A DNA stretch of 64,000 nt. It comes from Bacillus shivajii. Lineage in GTDB: Bacteria; Bacillota; Bacilli; Bacillales; Salisediminibacteriaceae. Shown piece by piece: positions 36,974-47,225 of this stretch. The stretch is taken from NCBI RefSeq assembly GCF_020519665.1, contig NZ_CP084703.1, positions 1,240,001 to 1,304,000 on the forward strand. Reading direction: 5' to 3'. The first letter of the stretch is position 1, and every line of letters starts with the position of its first letter. The position numbers and the translations under genes were made by a program. The notes below the pieces were generated by a model that worked only from the letters and a program-made list of their open reading frames with translations, had not been told where the DNA came from and made no database searches.

Positions 36974-38260
36974 GTGAGAATTCATATTGTTCAAAAAGGG
37001 GAAACGCTTTGGAAGCTCTCACAAAAGTATGGGGTAGACTTCGAAGAGCTAAAAGCTGCTAACACACAGCTGAGCAATCCAGACCTAATCATGCCAGGGA
37101 TGAAAATCAAAATTCCTACAAATGGAGTGCAAGCAAAGCATGCACCTCCTAAAAAAGAAGCACCAGTGAAGGAAAAACCAGTGGCAAAAGAGGCACCGAA
37201 AAAGCCAAAAATGCCACCTCCATCAATTAAAGAGGAAAAGGAGAAGCCAATACCAAAGCCAGTAGCTCCACATGTTCCTGAACCTGCGCCGGCACCAGCA
37301 CCACAGCCATCTAAAACGTATCAAACACAAAAAACAAATGTTAATTTTAATTTTTATAAAAAGCAACAGCCAACGTATAAAATTCCAGCTCCACCGAAAG
37401 TGCCTAAACCGAAAGAGCCACCTAAAGTAAAAGAAGAGCCAAAAGTGAAGGAAAAGCCGAAGGTGAAACCAAAACCAAAACCTCCAGTAAAAGAAAAGCC
37501 AATAGCAAAGCCTAAAGAGAAACCAATTGCTAAACCAAAAGAGAAACCAATTGCTAAACCAAAAGAGAAACCAATTGCTAAACCAAAAGAGAAACCAGTT
37601 GCTAAACCGAAAGAAAAACCTGTGACAAAGCCAGTAACTAAACCGATGGAAATGCCAATGGAACAACCAATGGTACATCCATTTCAAGATTGTTATCCAA
37701 TTACGCCAGTAATGCCAGGATGTTATCCGTATCCTCCATTATGTGCGGCACCTTATCATTTTGCACATACGCAGACTCATCCAACAATGATGCCTCATGG
37801 TCCAGGTTATCCAATGGGTCATGGAATGCCAATGGGGATGCCTCATCCGATGCATATGCACCCTATGCATTATCCAATGCAACAGATGCCGTATATGGAC
37901 CATATGCAGCATCCAGGTCAAATGCCGCATATGGAAGGGATGCCACATCATGGGCAAATGCCACATATGGAAGGTATGCCGCATCCAGGACAAATGCCTC
38001 AAATGGATCAAATGCCTCAAATGGATCAAATGCCAGATATGGAGCATCATGATTTTAACCATGAGGATATGGGGCATCAATACCAGCAGGACTTACCGTC
38101 TTATGGTGATGTGACAGCATATTATAGAGCTCACTTTCCTGGCATGGCAATGCATCCACCCCAAGCCACTTATGGCATGATGGCTCCTATGCCATATTAT
38201 GGTTACGGTCCTCAAGGAGGATCAAATGAAGAAGACACATCTGATGATGAAAATAACTGA
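36974..38260 (+). CDS. safA: Spore coat morphogenetic protein SafA
   Basis: The 428-residue protein begins with a LysM domain (residues 1-50: IHIVQKGETLWKLSQKYGVDFEELKAANTQLSNPDLIMPGMKIKIP) nearly as in B. subtilis SafA. Then come a Pro/Lys/Glu-rich segment with at least six KPKEKPIA-type octapeptides (residues about 175-230), a Cys/Pro/Tyr segment, and a Met/His/Pro-rich tail with repeated QMPHMEGMPH units. SafA localises at the cortex-coat interface and directs inner coat assembly. GTG 36974 follows GGGAGGG by 10 nt. A coxA-like gene follows, as in B. subtilis. Confidence 0.92.
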   Translation: MRIHIVQKGETLWKLSQKYGVDFEELKAANTQLSNPDLIMPGMKIKIPTNGVQAKHAPPKKEAPVKEKPVAKEAPKKPKMPPPSIKEEKEKPIPKPVAPHVPEPAPAPAPQPSKTYQTQKTNVNFNFYKKQQPTYKIPAPPKVPKPKEPPKVKEEPKVKEKPKVKPKPKPPVKEKPIAKPKEKPIAKPKEKPIAKPKEKPIAKPKEKPVAKPKEKPVTKPVTKPMEMPMEQPMVHPFQDCYPITPVMPGCYPYPPLCAAPYHFAHTQTHPTMMPHGPGYPMGHGMPMGMPHPMHMHPMHYPMQQMPYMDHMQHPGQMPHMEGMPHHGQMPHMEGMPHPGQMPQMDQMPQMDQMPDMEHHDFNHEDMGHQYQQDLPSYGDVTAYYRAHFPGMAMHPPQATYGMMAPMPYYGYGPQGGSNEEDTSDDENN

Positions 38261-38280
38261 ATAAAAATGGAATGAAGGAA

Positions 38281-38327
38281 AGCTGTCTCATAAAGGCGCG
38301 TTATTTCGCCAATGAGGCAGCTCTTTT
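38281..38327 (+). terminator. safA terminator
   Basis: AGCTGTCTCAT and ATGAGGCAGCT pair (one mismatch) enclosing a second stem GGCG/CGCC, followed by a T-rich run. Confidence 0.8.
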
Positions 38328-38411
38328 ATTTTTACATAAAAATTACCGTTAAAACATTGGAATCAAAATGAGCCCTCATAGACAACCTAAATGTTGAAAG
38401 GAGGGCATTAA

Positions 38412-39674
38412 ATGAAGAAATTTGCACTAAGTTTAACGGCAGTCACCATCTTGTTATCAGGTTTAGCTGGTTGTGGTGATGTTAACGATAATGCAGCTAA
38501 TAACCAACAAGAAGGATTTACAGTTAATCAAGGACGTCAAGGCGGGAACTTTTACGGTGCTCGTGGTGACGGAACGGGTATGCAAGGTGCATACAACGAC
38601 ATGAGAGGTCGCGAAACTGAAGGTTACGGTCAACAAGGACATTTAAGAGGTTGGAACAACCGTGTTGATACACACGGACAAGCAGCTAGAAGAAATCGAA
38701 CAGGTGCATTAGGAGCACAAGAGCGTGGGATTGGTCGAGATGCAGCATTAGGTACTCGAAATAGAGGACTTGGTGCTGACCGAGGTGGAGCATTAGGAGA
38801 CCGCAGACGTACTGGTGCTTTCGGTGAAAGACGTAACCATGGAGCATTAGGAGGTCAACAAGGAAGACATGCTGGTGCCCACGGTACTCGTGCAGGTGCT
38901 TATGGTGGGTTTGGCCGAGGTATTGTAGGTAACGACCGTCCTGGAATGGTTGATGAGGATGGAATTTTAAATCGTCGTCCTCGCGCTTTACAAGGTCAAC
39001 AAACAAGTCGTGATAAAGGACGAGTAGGTGCAAACACGTACCGAGGAGCAAACATTTTAGGTGACCGTGACAGAGGTGTACCACGAGGGCAAATGCGTGA
39101 TGGAACACGTGGTCGAATGGGAGAAACAAACATTACAGGTGAAGGACTACGTGGTCAAAACCGTATGGGAGAAGCTAATTTACCTGGTGACAGACAGCGT
39201 GGACAAAATCGTTTAGGCGATACAGGACAATTAGATAACAGAAATCGTGGCGGTATGGGACAACAAGGCATGTTTGGTGATGGTCAAACGAGGCAACAAG
39301 GTCAGCGTGGTAATGTAACAGGCTATTTTGATAGCCAAGATGGAAAATCGGCACGAGAAATTTCTAACCGTGTTGAAGCGCAAGAAGAAGTAGACGACTG
39401 TCGTGTAATTGTAAATGGTGATGATGTTGTCGTTGCCGTTGAAGCTGACGGTAATGAACAAGAAATTGAAAATAAAGTTGAATCGATGGTATCAAGAATG
39501 GCGGATGACAAAGATGTTCATGTCGTTAGCGACCGAGAACATTTTAAGACAGTCCGCGGCATGGACGAACGATTGCGTGCAGGCGAACCGTTTGAAGAAG
39601 TCGGCGCAACATTCGACGATATGCTTCAAGATCTTGGTCGTGCGGTTCAACGCCCATTTGAACGCAGCCGTTAA
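38412..39674 (+). CDS. coxA: CoxA/YhcN-YlaJ-family spore lipoprotein with a long Gly/Arg-rich insert
   Basis: The 420-residue protein has a lipoprotein signal with lipobox LAGC (residues 19-22). Residues about 35-290 are low complexity (Gly, Arg, Gln, Asn) with repeats such as GALGxxRRxG and RGQNRMGExN. A C-terminal YhcN/YlaJ domain (residues about 300-420: GKSAREISNRVEAQEEVDDC, EIENKVESMVSRMADDKDVHVVSD) follows. B. subtilis CoxA, a cortex protein in the same position after safA, is about half as long and lacks so large an insert. SD AAAGGAGGG. Confidence 0.82.
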   Translation: MKKFALSLTAVTILLSGLAGCGDVNDNAANNQQEGFTVNQGRQGGNFYGARGDGTGMQGAYNDMRGRETEGYGQQGHLRGWNNRVDTHGQAARRNRTGALGAQERGIGRDAALGTRNRGLGADRGGALGDRRRTGAFGERRNHGALGGQQGRHAGAHGTRAGAYGGFGRGIVGNDRPGMVDEDGILNRRPRALQGQQTSRDKGRVGANTYRGANILGDRDRGVPRGQMRDGTRGRMGETNITGEGLRGQNRMGEANLPGDRQRGQNRLGDTGQLDNRNRGGMGQQGMFGDGQTRQQGQRGNVTGYFDSQDGKSAREISNRVEAQEEVDDCRVIVNGDDVVVAVEADGNEQEIENKVESMVSRMADDKDVHVVSDREHFKTVRGMDERLRAGEPFEEVGATFDDMLQDLGRAVQRPFERSR

Positions 39675-39687
39675 TATGTAGATGAAA

Positions 39688-39714
39688 AACAGGTGAATTC
39701 TCACCTGTTTTTTC
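39688..39714 (+). terminator. coxA-like terminator
   Basis: AAACAGGTGA, ATTC loop, TCACCTGTTT then T-run: perfect intrinsic terminator. Confidence 0.9.
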
Positions 39715-39859
39715 TAATGAAGATGCAAGTATTAGTCAATTAATCGAGGTAATCAACAACAAACAAAACTTCGGCCATATAAAAAACGCCAATTTTACAT
39801 TTTCTCTCCTATAATTTTTTTATATACTATACATAGATTATCGAAATGGGGGAAGGAAA

Positions 39860-40588
39860 ATGGCAGGACATTCAAAGTGGAGTAATATCAAGCATCGCAA
39901 GGGGAGACAAGATGCAAAAAAAGGGAAAGTCTTTACGAAAATATCCAAAGAAATATTTGCTGCGGTACGTTCTGGAGGAGATGATCCGGATACGAATACG
40001 AAGCTCCGCATGGCGTTAAATAAAGCAAAGTCTGCAAATATGCCAAATGAGAATATAGACAGAACAATCAAAAAGGCAAATGGAAATATTGAAGGTGTTT
40101 CTTATGAAGAAATTACGTATGAAGGTTATGCACCACACGGGATTGCAGTTTACGTTGAAGCGCTAACAGATAATAAGAATAGAACTGCAGCTGAAGTACG
40201 ACTTGCATTTAATAAAAATAATGGCAACCTTGGTGAAACAGGGTGTGTATCTTTTATGTTCGATAGAAAAGGTCTTTTAATCATAGAGGTGGATGAAAAC
40301 TTCGATGAAGAGGCGACTCTCCTAAAGGCAATTGAGGCTGGTGCTGAGGATGTCTCTGTATCTAACGAGCGTGCTGAAATATATACGTCTCCAGAAGACT
40401 TTGAAGAAGTTAAGCAACAATTAGAGTCAGATGGTTACAACTTTATTTTTTCCGAAGTAACGATGATTCCAACGACAAAAACAGAACTTGATGAACAAAC
40501 GGCAGATGAAGTCTTTGAACTAATCGATGCATTAGAAGATAATGATGATGTACAAAATGTTTATCATAATTTAGATATTGAAAGTTAA
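39860..40588 (+). CDS. yrbC: YebC/PmpR-family protein (YrbC)
   Basis: The 242-residue protein begins AGHSKWSNIKHRKGRQDAKKGKVFTKI, then MPNENIDRTIKKA, characteristic of the YebC/TACO1 family. Members were annotated as DNA-binding regulators; recent work links YebC to translation of polyproline stretches. It is located between coxA and bofC as in B. subtilis. SD GGGGGAAGG. Confidence 0.95.
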   Translation: MAGHSKWSNIKHRKGRQDAKKGKVFTKISKEIFAAVRSGGDDPDTNTKLRMALNKAKSANMPNENIDRTIKKANGNIEGVSYEEITYEGYAPHGIAVYVEALTDNKNRTAAEVRLAFNKNNGNLGETGCVSFMFDRKGLLIIEVDENFDEEATLLKAIEAGAEDVSVSNERAEIYTSPEDFEEVKQQLESDGYNFIFSEVTMIPTTKTELDEQTADEVFELIDALEDNDDVQNVYHNLDIES

Positions 40589-40694
40589 TTTTAATCTTCT
40601 AGGATAAAGCTACCTAAGTTTGGAAAACCTTATAATAATTCCTAACATAAAGAAGGAAATAATTTAGATGTTTTCCGACAAGGAGGCTTTATCT

Positions 40695-41228
40695 ATGGTT
40701 TCTACAATGAACAGAAATCAATTATATGGCATTTTGCTTTTGATGATAACAACAATTGTGCTTGTTATGGCTACTTATTCTAGTGAGACGAAAGCTCAAG
40801 TTGATCATGAATCGTTTGAGGCAAAGACGGTTGAAGTTATTTTACAACGACATTACTTAGACGGTGAGGTTAGTGAAGAAACAGTTGAAGAAACGATATG
40901 GTCTATGGAAGACTTTTGGTCGTTTTATGATGACTGGCAACTCGTTGATCAAGGTGAAGATCAAGTGGTTTTTAAACAAGACCTAAATGACATATCCCCA
41001 CTGTTGAAAATGAATGGTTATTTCGGTCTTTCTGATGAGGGAACATTAAATATATATAATGGAAGACCCGATGATAATGAGGTCATTCAATCTTTTTTCC
41101 AAATTAATACGAGTCGGCTGAAAAGTCATTTGCACGATGAGTTAGTGGAAGGTATTCCAGTTTCAAGCAAAGATCAATATTTGCAAGTATTAAAAACATA
41201 TGAAAAATATGCTGTAAATGATTTATAA
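40695..41228 (+). CDS. bofC: Intercompartmental signalling factor BofC
   Basis: The 177-residue protein has an N-terminal signal/anchor (LYGILLLMITTIVLVMATYS) and a forespore intermembrane-space domain containing EETIWSMEDFWSFYDDWQLVDQ and NGYFGLSDEGTLNIYNGRP. BofC delays SpoIVB-triggered pro-sigma-K processing in sporulation. ATG 40695 follows a perfect AGGAGG by 8 nt, so the upstream ATG at 40668 is rejected. It sits between yrbC and ruvA as in B. subtilis. Confidence 0.92.
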   Translation: MVSTMNRNQLYGILLLMITTIVLVMATYSSETKAQVDHESFEAKTVEVILQRHYLDGEVSEETVEETIWSMEDFWSFYDDWQLVDQGEDQVVFKQDLNDISPLLKMNGYFGLSDEGTLNIYNGRPDDNEVIQSFFQINTSRLKSHLHDELVEGIPVSSKDQYLQVLKTYEKYAVNDL

Positions 41229-41236
41229 TAAAATCT

Positions 41237-41276
41237 GGCCCCTTTCAAATAGTTGATGCAGCTGTTTGAAAGGGGC
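41237..41276 (+). terminator. bofC terminator
   Basis: GCCCCTTTCAAA pairs with TTTGAAAGGGGC; a T-rich stretch follows. Confidence 0.85.
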
Positions 41277-41285
41277 TTGTGTTTT

Positions 41286-41385
41286 GTTATACTAGCAGAA
41301 TTTATAATATTTCGGTTGATAGTCTAACGGCAACTAAGGCTTTCGCCATGAGGGTTTGGCGATAAGCCAAGTTTTGTTTATCGCC
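41286..41385. repeat. Family 3 hairpin-rich repeat, copy b
   Basis: The left part TATACTAGCAG...TTGATAGTCTAA forms one stem. The right part has GGCTTTCGCC pairing with GGCGATAAGCC, and alternatives TTGGC/GCCAA and GGCGATAA/TTATCGCC. It lies between bofC and ruvA. Similar copies are at 34652 and 47072. Confidence 0.75.
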
Positions 41386-41480
41386 ATTACGAAAGCATAA
41401 ATCAATAAAAAATCTTCTCACAATATGCTAAAATAGAAATGTGTGTTCGTATTTTATTTTGAAGTAGAGGAGAATGGTTT

Positions 41481-42098
41481 GTGATTGAGTGTTTAACAGG
41501 AAAAGTGATTCATATAGAAACGGAAGCAATTGTTATTGATGTTCACGGAGTGGGGTATCTCGTATATTGTGCAAACCCATTTCGTTTTCAAGAATGGCTT
41601 GATGAAACGAAGACTGTTTATACATATCAGCATGTACGTGAAGATGCAATCCAATTATTTGGTTTTCTAAATCGTGAAGAAAGGCGCTTGTTTGAGAAAC
41701 TCCTTCAAGTATCAGGAATTGGTCCTAAAGGAGCACTTGCTATCCTTGCTTCTGGTGAACCAAAAACGGTTATTCAAGCAATAGAAGAAGAAAATGAACG
41801 TTTCCTCGTTAAGTTTCCTGGTGTTGGTAAAAAAACAGCTCGTCAAATGATTCTAGATTTAAAAGGGAAGTTGCCAGATGTAATGCCATCACTTTTCGAG
41901 GATGAATATAGTGACGAAACTTCTTCAAGGTTTTCGGAAAGTGATCCAAATAAAGAATTAAATGAAGCTGTAGAAGCATTAAAAGCTTTAGGATATGTTG
42001 AAAGAGAAATCAATAAAGTGCTGCCTGAAATTAAAGAGCAGCAGTTGTCTACTGATGAATATATTAAAAAAGCGTTACAACTTATGCTGCAAAGATAA
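41481..42098 (+). CDS. ruvA: Holliday junction helicase subunit RuvA
   Basis: The 205-residue protein has an OB-fold N domain ([27 protein letters not shown]), helix-hairpin-helix motifs ([39 protein letters not shown]) and a flexible linker to C-terminal domain III, which contacts RuvB. It binds four-way junctions as a tetramer. The start is GTG 41481 behind GAGGAG. It is coupled to ruvB (21 nt gap). Confidence 0.96.
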   Translation: MIECLTGKVIHIETEAIVIDVHGVGYLVYCANPFRFQEWLDETKTVYTYQHVREDAIQLFGFLNREERRLFEKLLQVSGIGPKGALAILASGEPKTVIQAIEEENERFLVKFPGVGKKTARQMILDLKGKLPDVMPSLFEDEYSDETSSRFSESDPNKELNEAVEALKALGYVEREINKVLPEIKEQQLSTDEYIKKALQLMLQR

Positions 42099-42119
42099 TA
42101 AACGTTGGAGGAAGATAAC

Positions 42120-43118
42120 ATGGAAGAGCGTATCGTAAGCGGAGAATCACAAGCGCAGGAAGATTGGGAAGAACGGAGTCTCCGCCCGCAAACATTATCT
42201 CAATATATTGGCCAACGCTCCGTGAAAGAAAATTTAACGGTATTTATTGAAGCGGCAAAGATGCGAGAAGAGTGTTTAGACCATGTGTTATTATATGGAC
42301 CGCCGGGTTTAGGGAAAACAACATTAGCAATGATTATCGCAAATGAAATGGGGGTTAACTTGCGTACGACTTCAGGTCCGGCTATTGAACGTCCAGGAGA
42401 TTTAGCTGCTATCCTTACTGCATTAGAGCCTGGGGATGTTTTATTTATTGATGAGATTCACAGGTTAAACCGGTCTGTAGAAGAAGTGTTGTATCCGGCG
42501 ATGGAAGACTTTTGCTTAGATATTGTCATAGGGAAAGGACCATCAGCGCGATCTGTGCGTTTAGACCTTCCCCCATTTACCTTAGTTGGAGCAACGACAA
42601 GAGCGGGCATGCTGTCAGCACCATTGCGTGACCGTTTCGGAGTTATGAGTCGTCTTGAGTATTATAAGCAAGATGAACTAACCGAAATTGTCCAGAGAAC
42701 TGGCGATGTCATGGATATTCGTATTCATATAGAGGCGGGAGAAGAAATTGCAAGGCGCTCACGTGGTACCCCGAGAATTGCGAACCGCTTGTTAAGGCGT
42801 GTTCGTGATTTTGCACAAGTACGTGGAAATGGAGAAGTTGATTTACAAGTAACACAAGAAGCTTTAGAATTACTTCAGGTTGATCGTCTAGGTTTAGATC
42901 ATATTGACCATAAATTATTAATGGGGATCATTGAAAAGTTTAGAGGTGGTCCGGTAGGGTTAGATACGATTGCAGCAACAATTGGTGAGGAGTCTCATAC
43001 AATTGAAGATGTTTATGAACCATATTTATTACAAATTGGATTTTTACAACGTACACCACGAGGGCGAATGGTTACCCCAAAGGTTTATGAGCATTTTCAA
43101 ATGGAGGTGCCAAAGTAG
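42120..43118 (+). CDS. ruvB: Holliday junction helicase motor RuvB
   Basis: The 332-residue AAA+ ATPase has Walker [12 protein letters not shown], Walker [10 protein letters not shown], sensor 1 GATTRAG, arginine finger region LRDRFGV and a C-terminal winged helix ([17 protein letters not shown]). It drives branch migration with RuvA. ATG 42120 is 8 nt after GGAGG; the upstream in-frame TTG at 42105 overlaps that SD. Its stop codon shares one nucleotide with the next start. Confidence 0.97.
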   Translation: MEERIVSGESQAQEDWEERSLRPQTLSQYIGQRSVKENLTVFIEAAKMREECLDHVLLYGPPGLGKTTLAMIIANEMGVNLRTTSGPAIERPGDLAAILTALEPGDVLFIDEIHRLNRSVEEVLYPAMEDFCLDIVIGKGPSARSVRLDLPPFTLVGATTRAGMLSAPLRDRFGVMSRLEYYKQDELTEIVQRTGDVMDIRIHIEAGEEIARRSRGTPRIANRLLRRVRDFAQVRGNGEVDLQVTQEALELLQVDRLGLDHIDHKLLMGIIEKFRGGPVGLDTIAATIGEESHTIEDVYEPYLLQIGFLQRTPRGRMVTPKVYEHFQMEVPK

Positions 43119-43336
43119 TGACACAAATTCCTAAAATGTTAATTACGTTAGGGATCATTTTAGTCATTATCGGTTTGTTATGGCAAGTTGGTGGAAAGTA
43201 CTTATCCTTAGGGAAACTTCCTGGGGATATTTTTTTCAAGCGTGGGAACACAACATTTTATTTTCCTATCGTTACATCCATCGTGCTTAGTATTGTCTTA
43301 TCATTAATTTTGTATTTTATCGGACGTTTCCGTTAA
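43118..43336 (+). CDS. DUF2905 small membrane protein
   Basis: The 72-residue protein has two membrane helices separated by GGKYLSLGKLPGDIFFKRGN, the DUF2905 signature (LGxLPGDI). The GTG start overlaps the ruvB TAG by one base (G at 43118), so it is translationally coupled. It is often found next to ruvB/queA in Firmicutes. Function unknown. Confidence 0.88.
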   Translation: MTQIPKMLITLGIILVIIGLLWQVGGKYLSLGKLPGDIFFKRGNTTFYFPIVTSIVLSIVLSLILYFIGRFR

Positions 43337-43394
43337 AACTCGTATGTAATCCACGTAAAAAGTGGAATTGAAGTAAAGGAAGGTTTAATGAATC

Positions 43395-44423
43395 ATGGAT
43401 GTAAAACAATTTGATTTTGATTTACCAGAAGAGCTAATCGCTCAAACACCTTTAGGAGATCGTTCTTCTTCAAAGTTACTTGTTATGGATAAAAAAACAG
43501 GTGAACGAGAACACCGTCGTTTTTTTGAAGTAATTGAGTATTTGCAAGAGGGAGACACTCTCGTATTAAACGATACAAAAGTTTTACCGGCTAGACTTTT
43601 TGGAGTTAAAGAAGAAACCGGGGCGAAAATTGAAGTGCTCTTATTACACGATGAAGGTGAACATACGTGGGAAGCCCTTGTCAAACCAGCAAAAAGGGTA
43701 AAAGTCGGGACCGTTGTACAATTTGGAGATGGATTATTAAAAGCGACTTGTGTGGAGGAAATGTCAGAAGGTAGACGGAAGATGAAGTTTTCGTTTAACG
43801 GTATTTTTCATGAAATTTTGGATCAGTTAGGTGAAATGCCGCTTCCTCCATATATTCAAGAGCAACTTCAAGAAAAAGATCGATACCAAACGGTCTATGC
43901 TAAGAACCGAGGCAGTGCTGCAGCACCGACAGCAGGACTTCATTTTACAAAAGAACTGCTTGAGGAAATTGAAAGTAAAGGGATCAATATTACTTACGTA
44001 ACGTTACATGTTGGTCTAGGAACATTTCGACCAGTAGCTGTAGAAGATGTTGAATCGCATGAAATGCATGCGGAGTTTTATCAATTGAGTGAAGAAACAG
44101 CTCGTATCATTAATGAAACGAAAGAAAATGGCGGACGTGTCGTTGCTGTTGGGACAACATCGGCGAGAACTTTAGAAACAGTTGCTTCGAAAAACGATGG
44201 AGAGCTTGTAGCATCATCAGGTTGGACAAGCATTTTTATTTATCCAGGGTTCCAATTTCGTGCGATTGACGGACTACTAACGAATTTTCATTTACCTAAA
44301 TCAACATTAGTCATGTTAGTTAGTGCGTTTGCAGGAAGAGAAAATATTTTAAATGCATATAAAAATGCAGTAGAAAATCGCTATCGTTTCTTCAGTTTTG
44401 GCGATGCGATGTTACTCATTTGA
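43395..44423 (+). CDS. queA: tRNA preQ1(34) S-adenosylmethionine ribosyltransferase-isomerase QueA
   Basis: The 342-residue protein begins [30 protein letters not shown] and has [30 protein letters not shown] and [13 protein letters not shown]. QueA transfers the ribosyl of SAM to preQ1 at the tRNA wobble position. It normally pairs tightly with tgt, but here a 322-bp repeat element separates the two. Confidence 0.96.
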   Translation: MDVKQFDFDLPEELIAQTPLGDRSSSKLLVMDKKTGEREHRRFFEVIEYLQEGDTLVLNDTKVLPARLFGVKEETGAKIEVLLLHDEGEHTWEALVKPAKRVKVGTVVQFGDGLLKATCVEEMSEGRRKMKFSFNGIFHEILDQLGEMPLPPYIQEQLQEKDRYQTVYAKNRGSAAAPTAGLHFTKELLEEIESKGINITYVTLHVGLGTFRPVAVEDVESHEMHAEFYQLSEETARIINETKENGGRVVAVGTTSARTLETVASKNDGELVASSGWTSIFIYPGFQFRAIDGLLTNFHLPKSTLVMLVSAFAGRENILNAYKNAVENRYRFFSFGDAMLLI

Positions 44424-44431
44424 TCATGAAA

Positions 44432-44753
44432 AGGCATTTTTAAAACGAATAAAGCACATTTGTGTTTGAAAGTAGACGCTACTCGCTTTCACCTCAAGGT
44501 ACAAGTGTGACATCCATTCAAGCTACACTACGTTTGCTTTCATGGTGTCTTCTTTGCACCCCAGGGCACAAGTGCGACATCCGTTCATGCTTCACTTGCG
44601 CTTGCATTTACGGTGTCTTCTTTGCCGCGGGAACGGCACGGGCATCCCAAATCTCATTACGCTCGTATTGGGTGATTTTCGGCTCGCGCTATTCCCGCAG
44701 GAGTCTCGTAGCCTACTTCCAAACAACGCATAAGTAACATTAAAATGTCTTTT
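44432..44753. repeat. Family 2 MITE-like repeat, copy d, between queA and tgt
   Basis: The ends AGGCATTTTTAA and TTAAAATGTCT are imperfect inverted repeats. The interior (inverted) has GGTGTCTTCTTTGC, CTCGCTTTCACCTC and TCCCGCAGGAGTCTCGTAG. A unit of about 66 bp running from CACAAGTG to GTGTCTTCTTTGC is tandemly duplicated (about 44500-44563 and 44566-44630). It starts 8 bp after the queA stop. Confidence 0.76.
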
Positions 44754-44788
44754 CCTTGAAGATGTTGCAATTTATTAAGATTGGATAG

Positions 44789-45955
<1,167 letters not shown>

Positions 45956-45982
45956 AAGTCATTTATTTCGATCGTTTTACTA

Positions 45983-46012
45983 TTGATTTTCAGTAGTGAA
46001 TTTGGCTACAAT
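45983..46012 (+). promoter_or_regulatory. Possible sigma-A promoter upstream of yajC
   Basis: TTGATT (45983-45988), 18-bp spacer, TACAAT (46007-46012), 108 bp upstream of yajC. Confidence 0.4.
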
Positions 46013-46061
46013 GGTACGGTAGAGACAACTGTCTAGAGCAGGAGAGTATGATGAATGTGCG

Positions 46062-46085
46062 TTTTGTGATAATATAATCACAAAA
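46062..46085. promoter_or_regulatory. Palindrome overlapping a TATAAT upstream of yajC
   Basis: TTTTGTGAT and ATCACAAAA are perfect 9-bp arms around AATATA, ending 22 bp before the SD region of yajC. TATAAT (46073-46078) lies in its centre. Its shape is that of an operator for a dimeric repressor. Confidence 0.45.
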
Positions 46086-46119
46086 GAAACGGTGTTTATC
46101 GTTGAAAGGGGTGAAAGTC

Positions 46120-46386
46120 ATGGAAGGATTAGCTGGTGCTTTAGTACCTCTATTATTAATGTTTGCAATCTTTTATTTCCTTTTGATTCGTCCGCAACAA
46201 AAACGTCAAAAGAAAGTTCAAGAAATGCATACTTCCCTTCAAAAAGGGGACAAGATCGTCACAATTGGTGGTCTTCATGGTACAATCGATGCGCTTGATG
46301 AAAATCGTATCGTTGTTGATGTTGACGGTGGTAACAAACTTACATTTGATCGTCAAGCAGTTCGTGAAGTTACAAATCAAGATTAA
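46120..46386 (+). CDS. yajC: Preprotein translocase subunit YajC
   Basis: The 88-residue protein has one N-terminal membrane helix (LAGALVPLLLMFAIFYFLLI), then the RPQQKRQKK signature and a soluble domain (GDKIVTIGGLHGTIDALDENRIVVDV). YajC associates with SecDF. ATG 46120 follows AAAGGGG by 8 nt; the upstream TTG at 46102 is rejected. Confidence 0.94.
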   Translation: MEGLAGALVPLLLMFAIFYFLLIRPQQKRQKKVQEMHTSLQKGDKIVTIGGLHGTIDALDENRIVVDVDGGNKLTFDRQAVREVTNQD

Positions 46387-46388
46387 TT

Positions 46389-46460
46389 GAGTACCTGGCA
46401 TTAAAATAGTACAAGTTATCGATTTACGGTTTCTTGTACTAAAAGTGCCAGGTTCTTTTA
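46389..46460 (+). terminator. yajC terminator containing the CCTGGCA motif
   Basis: ACCTGGCA pairs with TGCCAGGT, and inside it AGTACAAG pairs with CTTGTACT, giving a two-tier hairpin with a T-rich tail. It is related to the palindromes at 25608, 49768 and 55093. Confidence 0.68.
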
Positions 46461-46596
46461 TTTGAGCAAGTGCAACAAAAACGCTTCCTTGAATTACAAC
46501 GGACCTTTTTTTATATACAAAATTGTGCGGGATATGGTCCCGCACAATTTTGTGAATAAGAAGAATATGAAGGTATAATAAATGAACTAAATAAAG

Positions 46597-46986
46597 TTAT
46601 GCACTATGACGATGTGATTCCCCACGTATATTAACTCCGAACATGCCTCCTAACACAGCTGCTATTAGGTATCCGCTATGCATTAGTAATTGTTGCAAGT
46701 CAAATGCTTGGTTATAACCTAAAAATTGAACAAGGAAGATAACGACAGTGTATAAAAATGCTGTGACGGCTCCAGCTAGCCACCCCTTTTCCCCTGAGCG
46801 ACCTCCTGCTACAAAACCACCGAAGAACATTGCTACAAAAGAAAAGCCTAGTAAAACCCATACTAAACTACCTTCTTGAAGCCCCGTAAAACGCAGTAGT
46901 AGAGAAGAAATAAAACTGACTGTAATCACGAGAATCAATATTGTTAATATCCCGTATAACGAACTACTGAATAAACGATTTTGCAT
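46597..46986 (-). CDS. yrzE: TIGR04086-type membrane protein (YrzE)
   Basis: The 129-residue protein has four predicted membrane helices with FGGFVAGGRSGEKGWLAGA between helices 2 and 3, typical of this family. Function unknown. ATG 46986 is 7 nt after GGAGGGG; upstream in-frame codons to 47022 lack an SD. It lies after yajC on the opposite strand, as yrzE follows yajC in B. subtilis. Confidence 0.82.
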   Translation of the reverse strand: MQNRLFSSSLYGILTILILVITVSFISSLLLRFTGLQEGSLVWVLLGFSFVAMFFGGFVAGGRSGEKGWLAGAVTAFLYTVVIFLVQFLGYNQAFDLQQLLMHSGYLIAAVLGGMFGVNIRGESHRHSA

Positions 46987-47071
46987 GATACTCCCCTCCA
47001 AATATTCATTTATTCCATACATATGCTTGTCAGGCTTATTTATACGCTGAATTCTGCATTTTTGAGTTTTT

Positions 47072-47225
47072 TTATACTATCAGAATTTATATAATTTCGG
47101 TTGATATCAGTATAACTGCTCCTGCGGTTACTCGTCGCATGTCGGAGTTATTTCGAAGAAGCTGTTGCTCGGTGCAACTAAGGCTTTCGCCATTAGGACT
47201 TGGCGATAAGCCAAGTTTTGTTTAT
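47072..47225. repeat. Family 3 repeat, copy c, carrying an inserted module
   Basis: The left stem TATACTATCAG...GATATCAGTATA is followed not by the usual sequence but by GCTCCTGCGGTTACTCGTCG (module of family 1), TTCGAAGAAG and TTGCTC. Then the family 3 right half resumes (GCAACTAAGGCTTTCGCC, ACTTGGCGATAAGCCAAGT). It is a nested or recombinant repeat in the gap upstream of the NhaD-like gene. Confidence 0.75.

Noticed and set aside
37223-37687. 154-codon Phe/Trp-rich minus-strand ORF
   Set aside because: It is the complement of the safA repeat region.
38686-39129. 147-codon His/Leu-rich minus-strand ORF
   Set aside because: It is the complement of the low-complexity part of the coxA-like gene.
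44462-44737. 91-codon Cys/Ser-rich ORF between queA and tgt
   Set aside because: It is contained in family 2 copy d and includes its tandem duplication.
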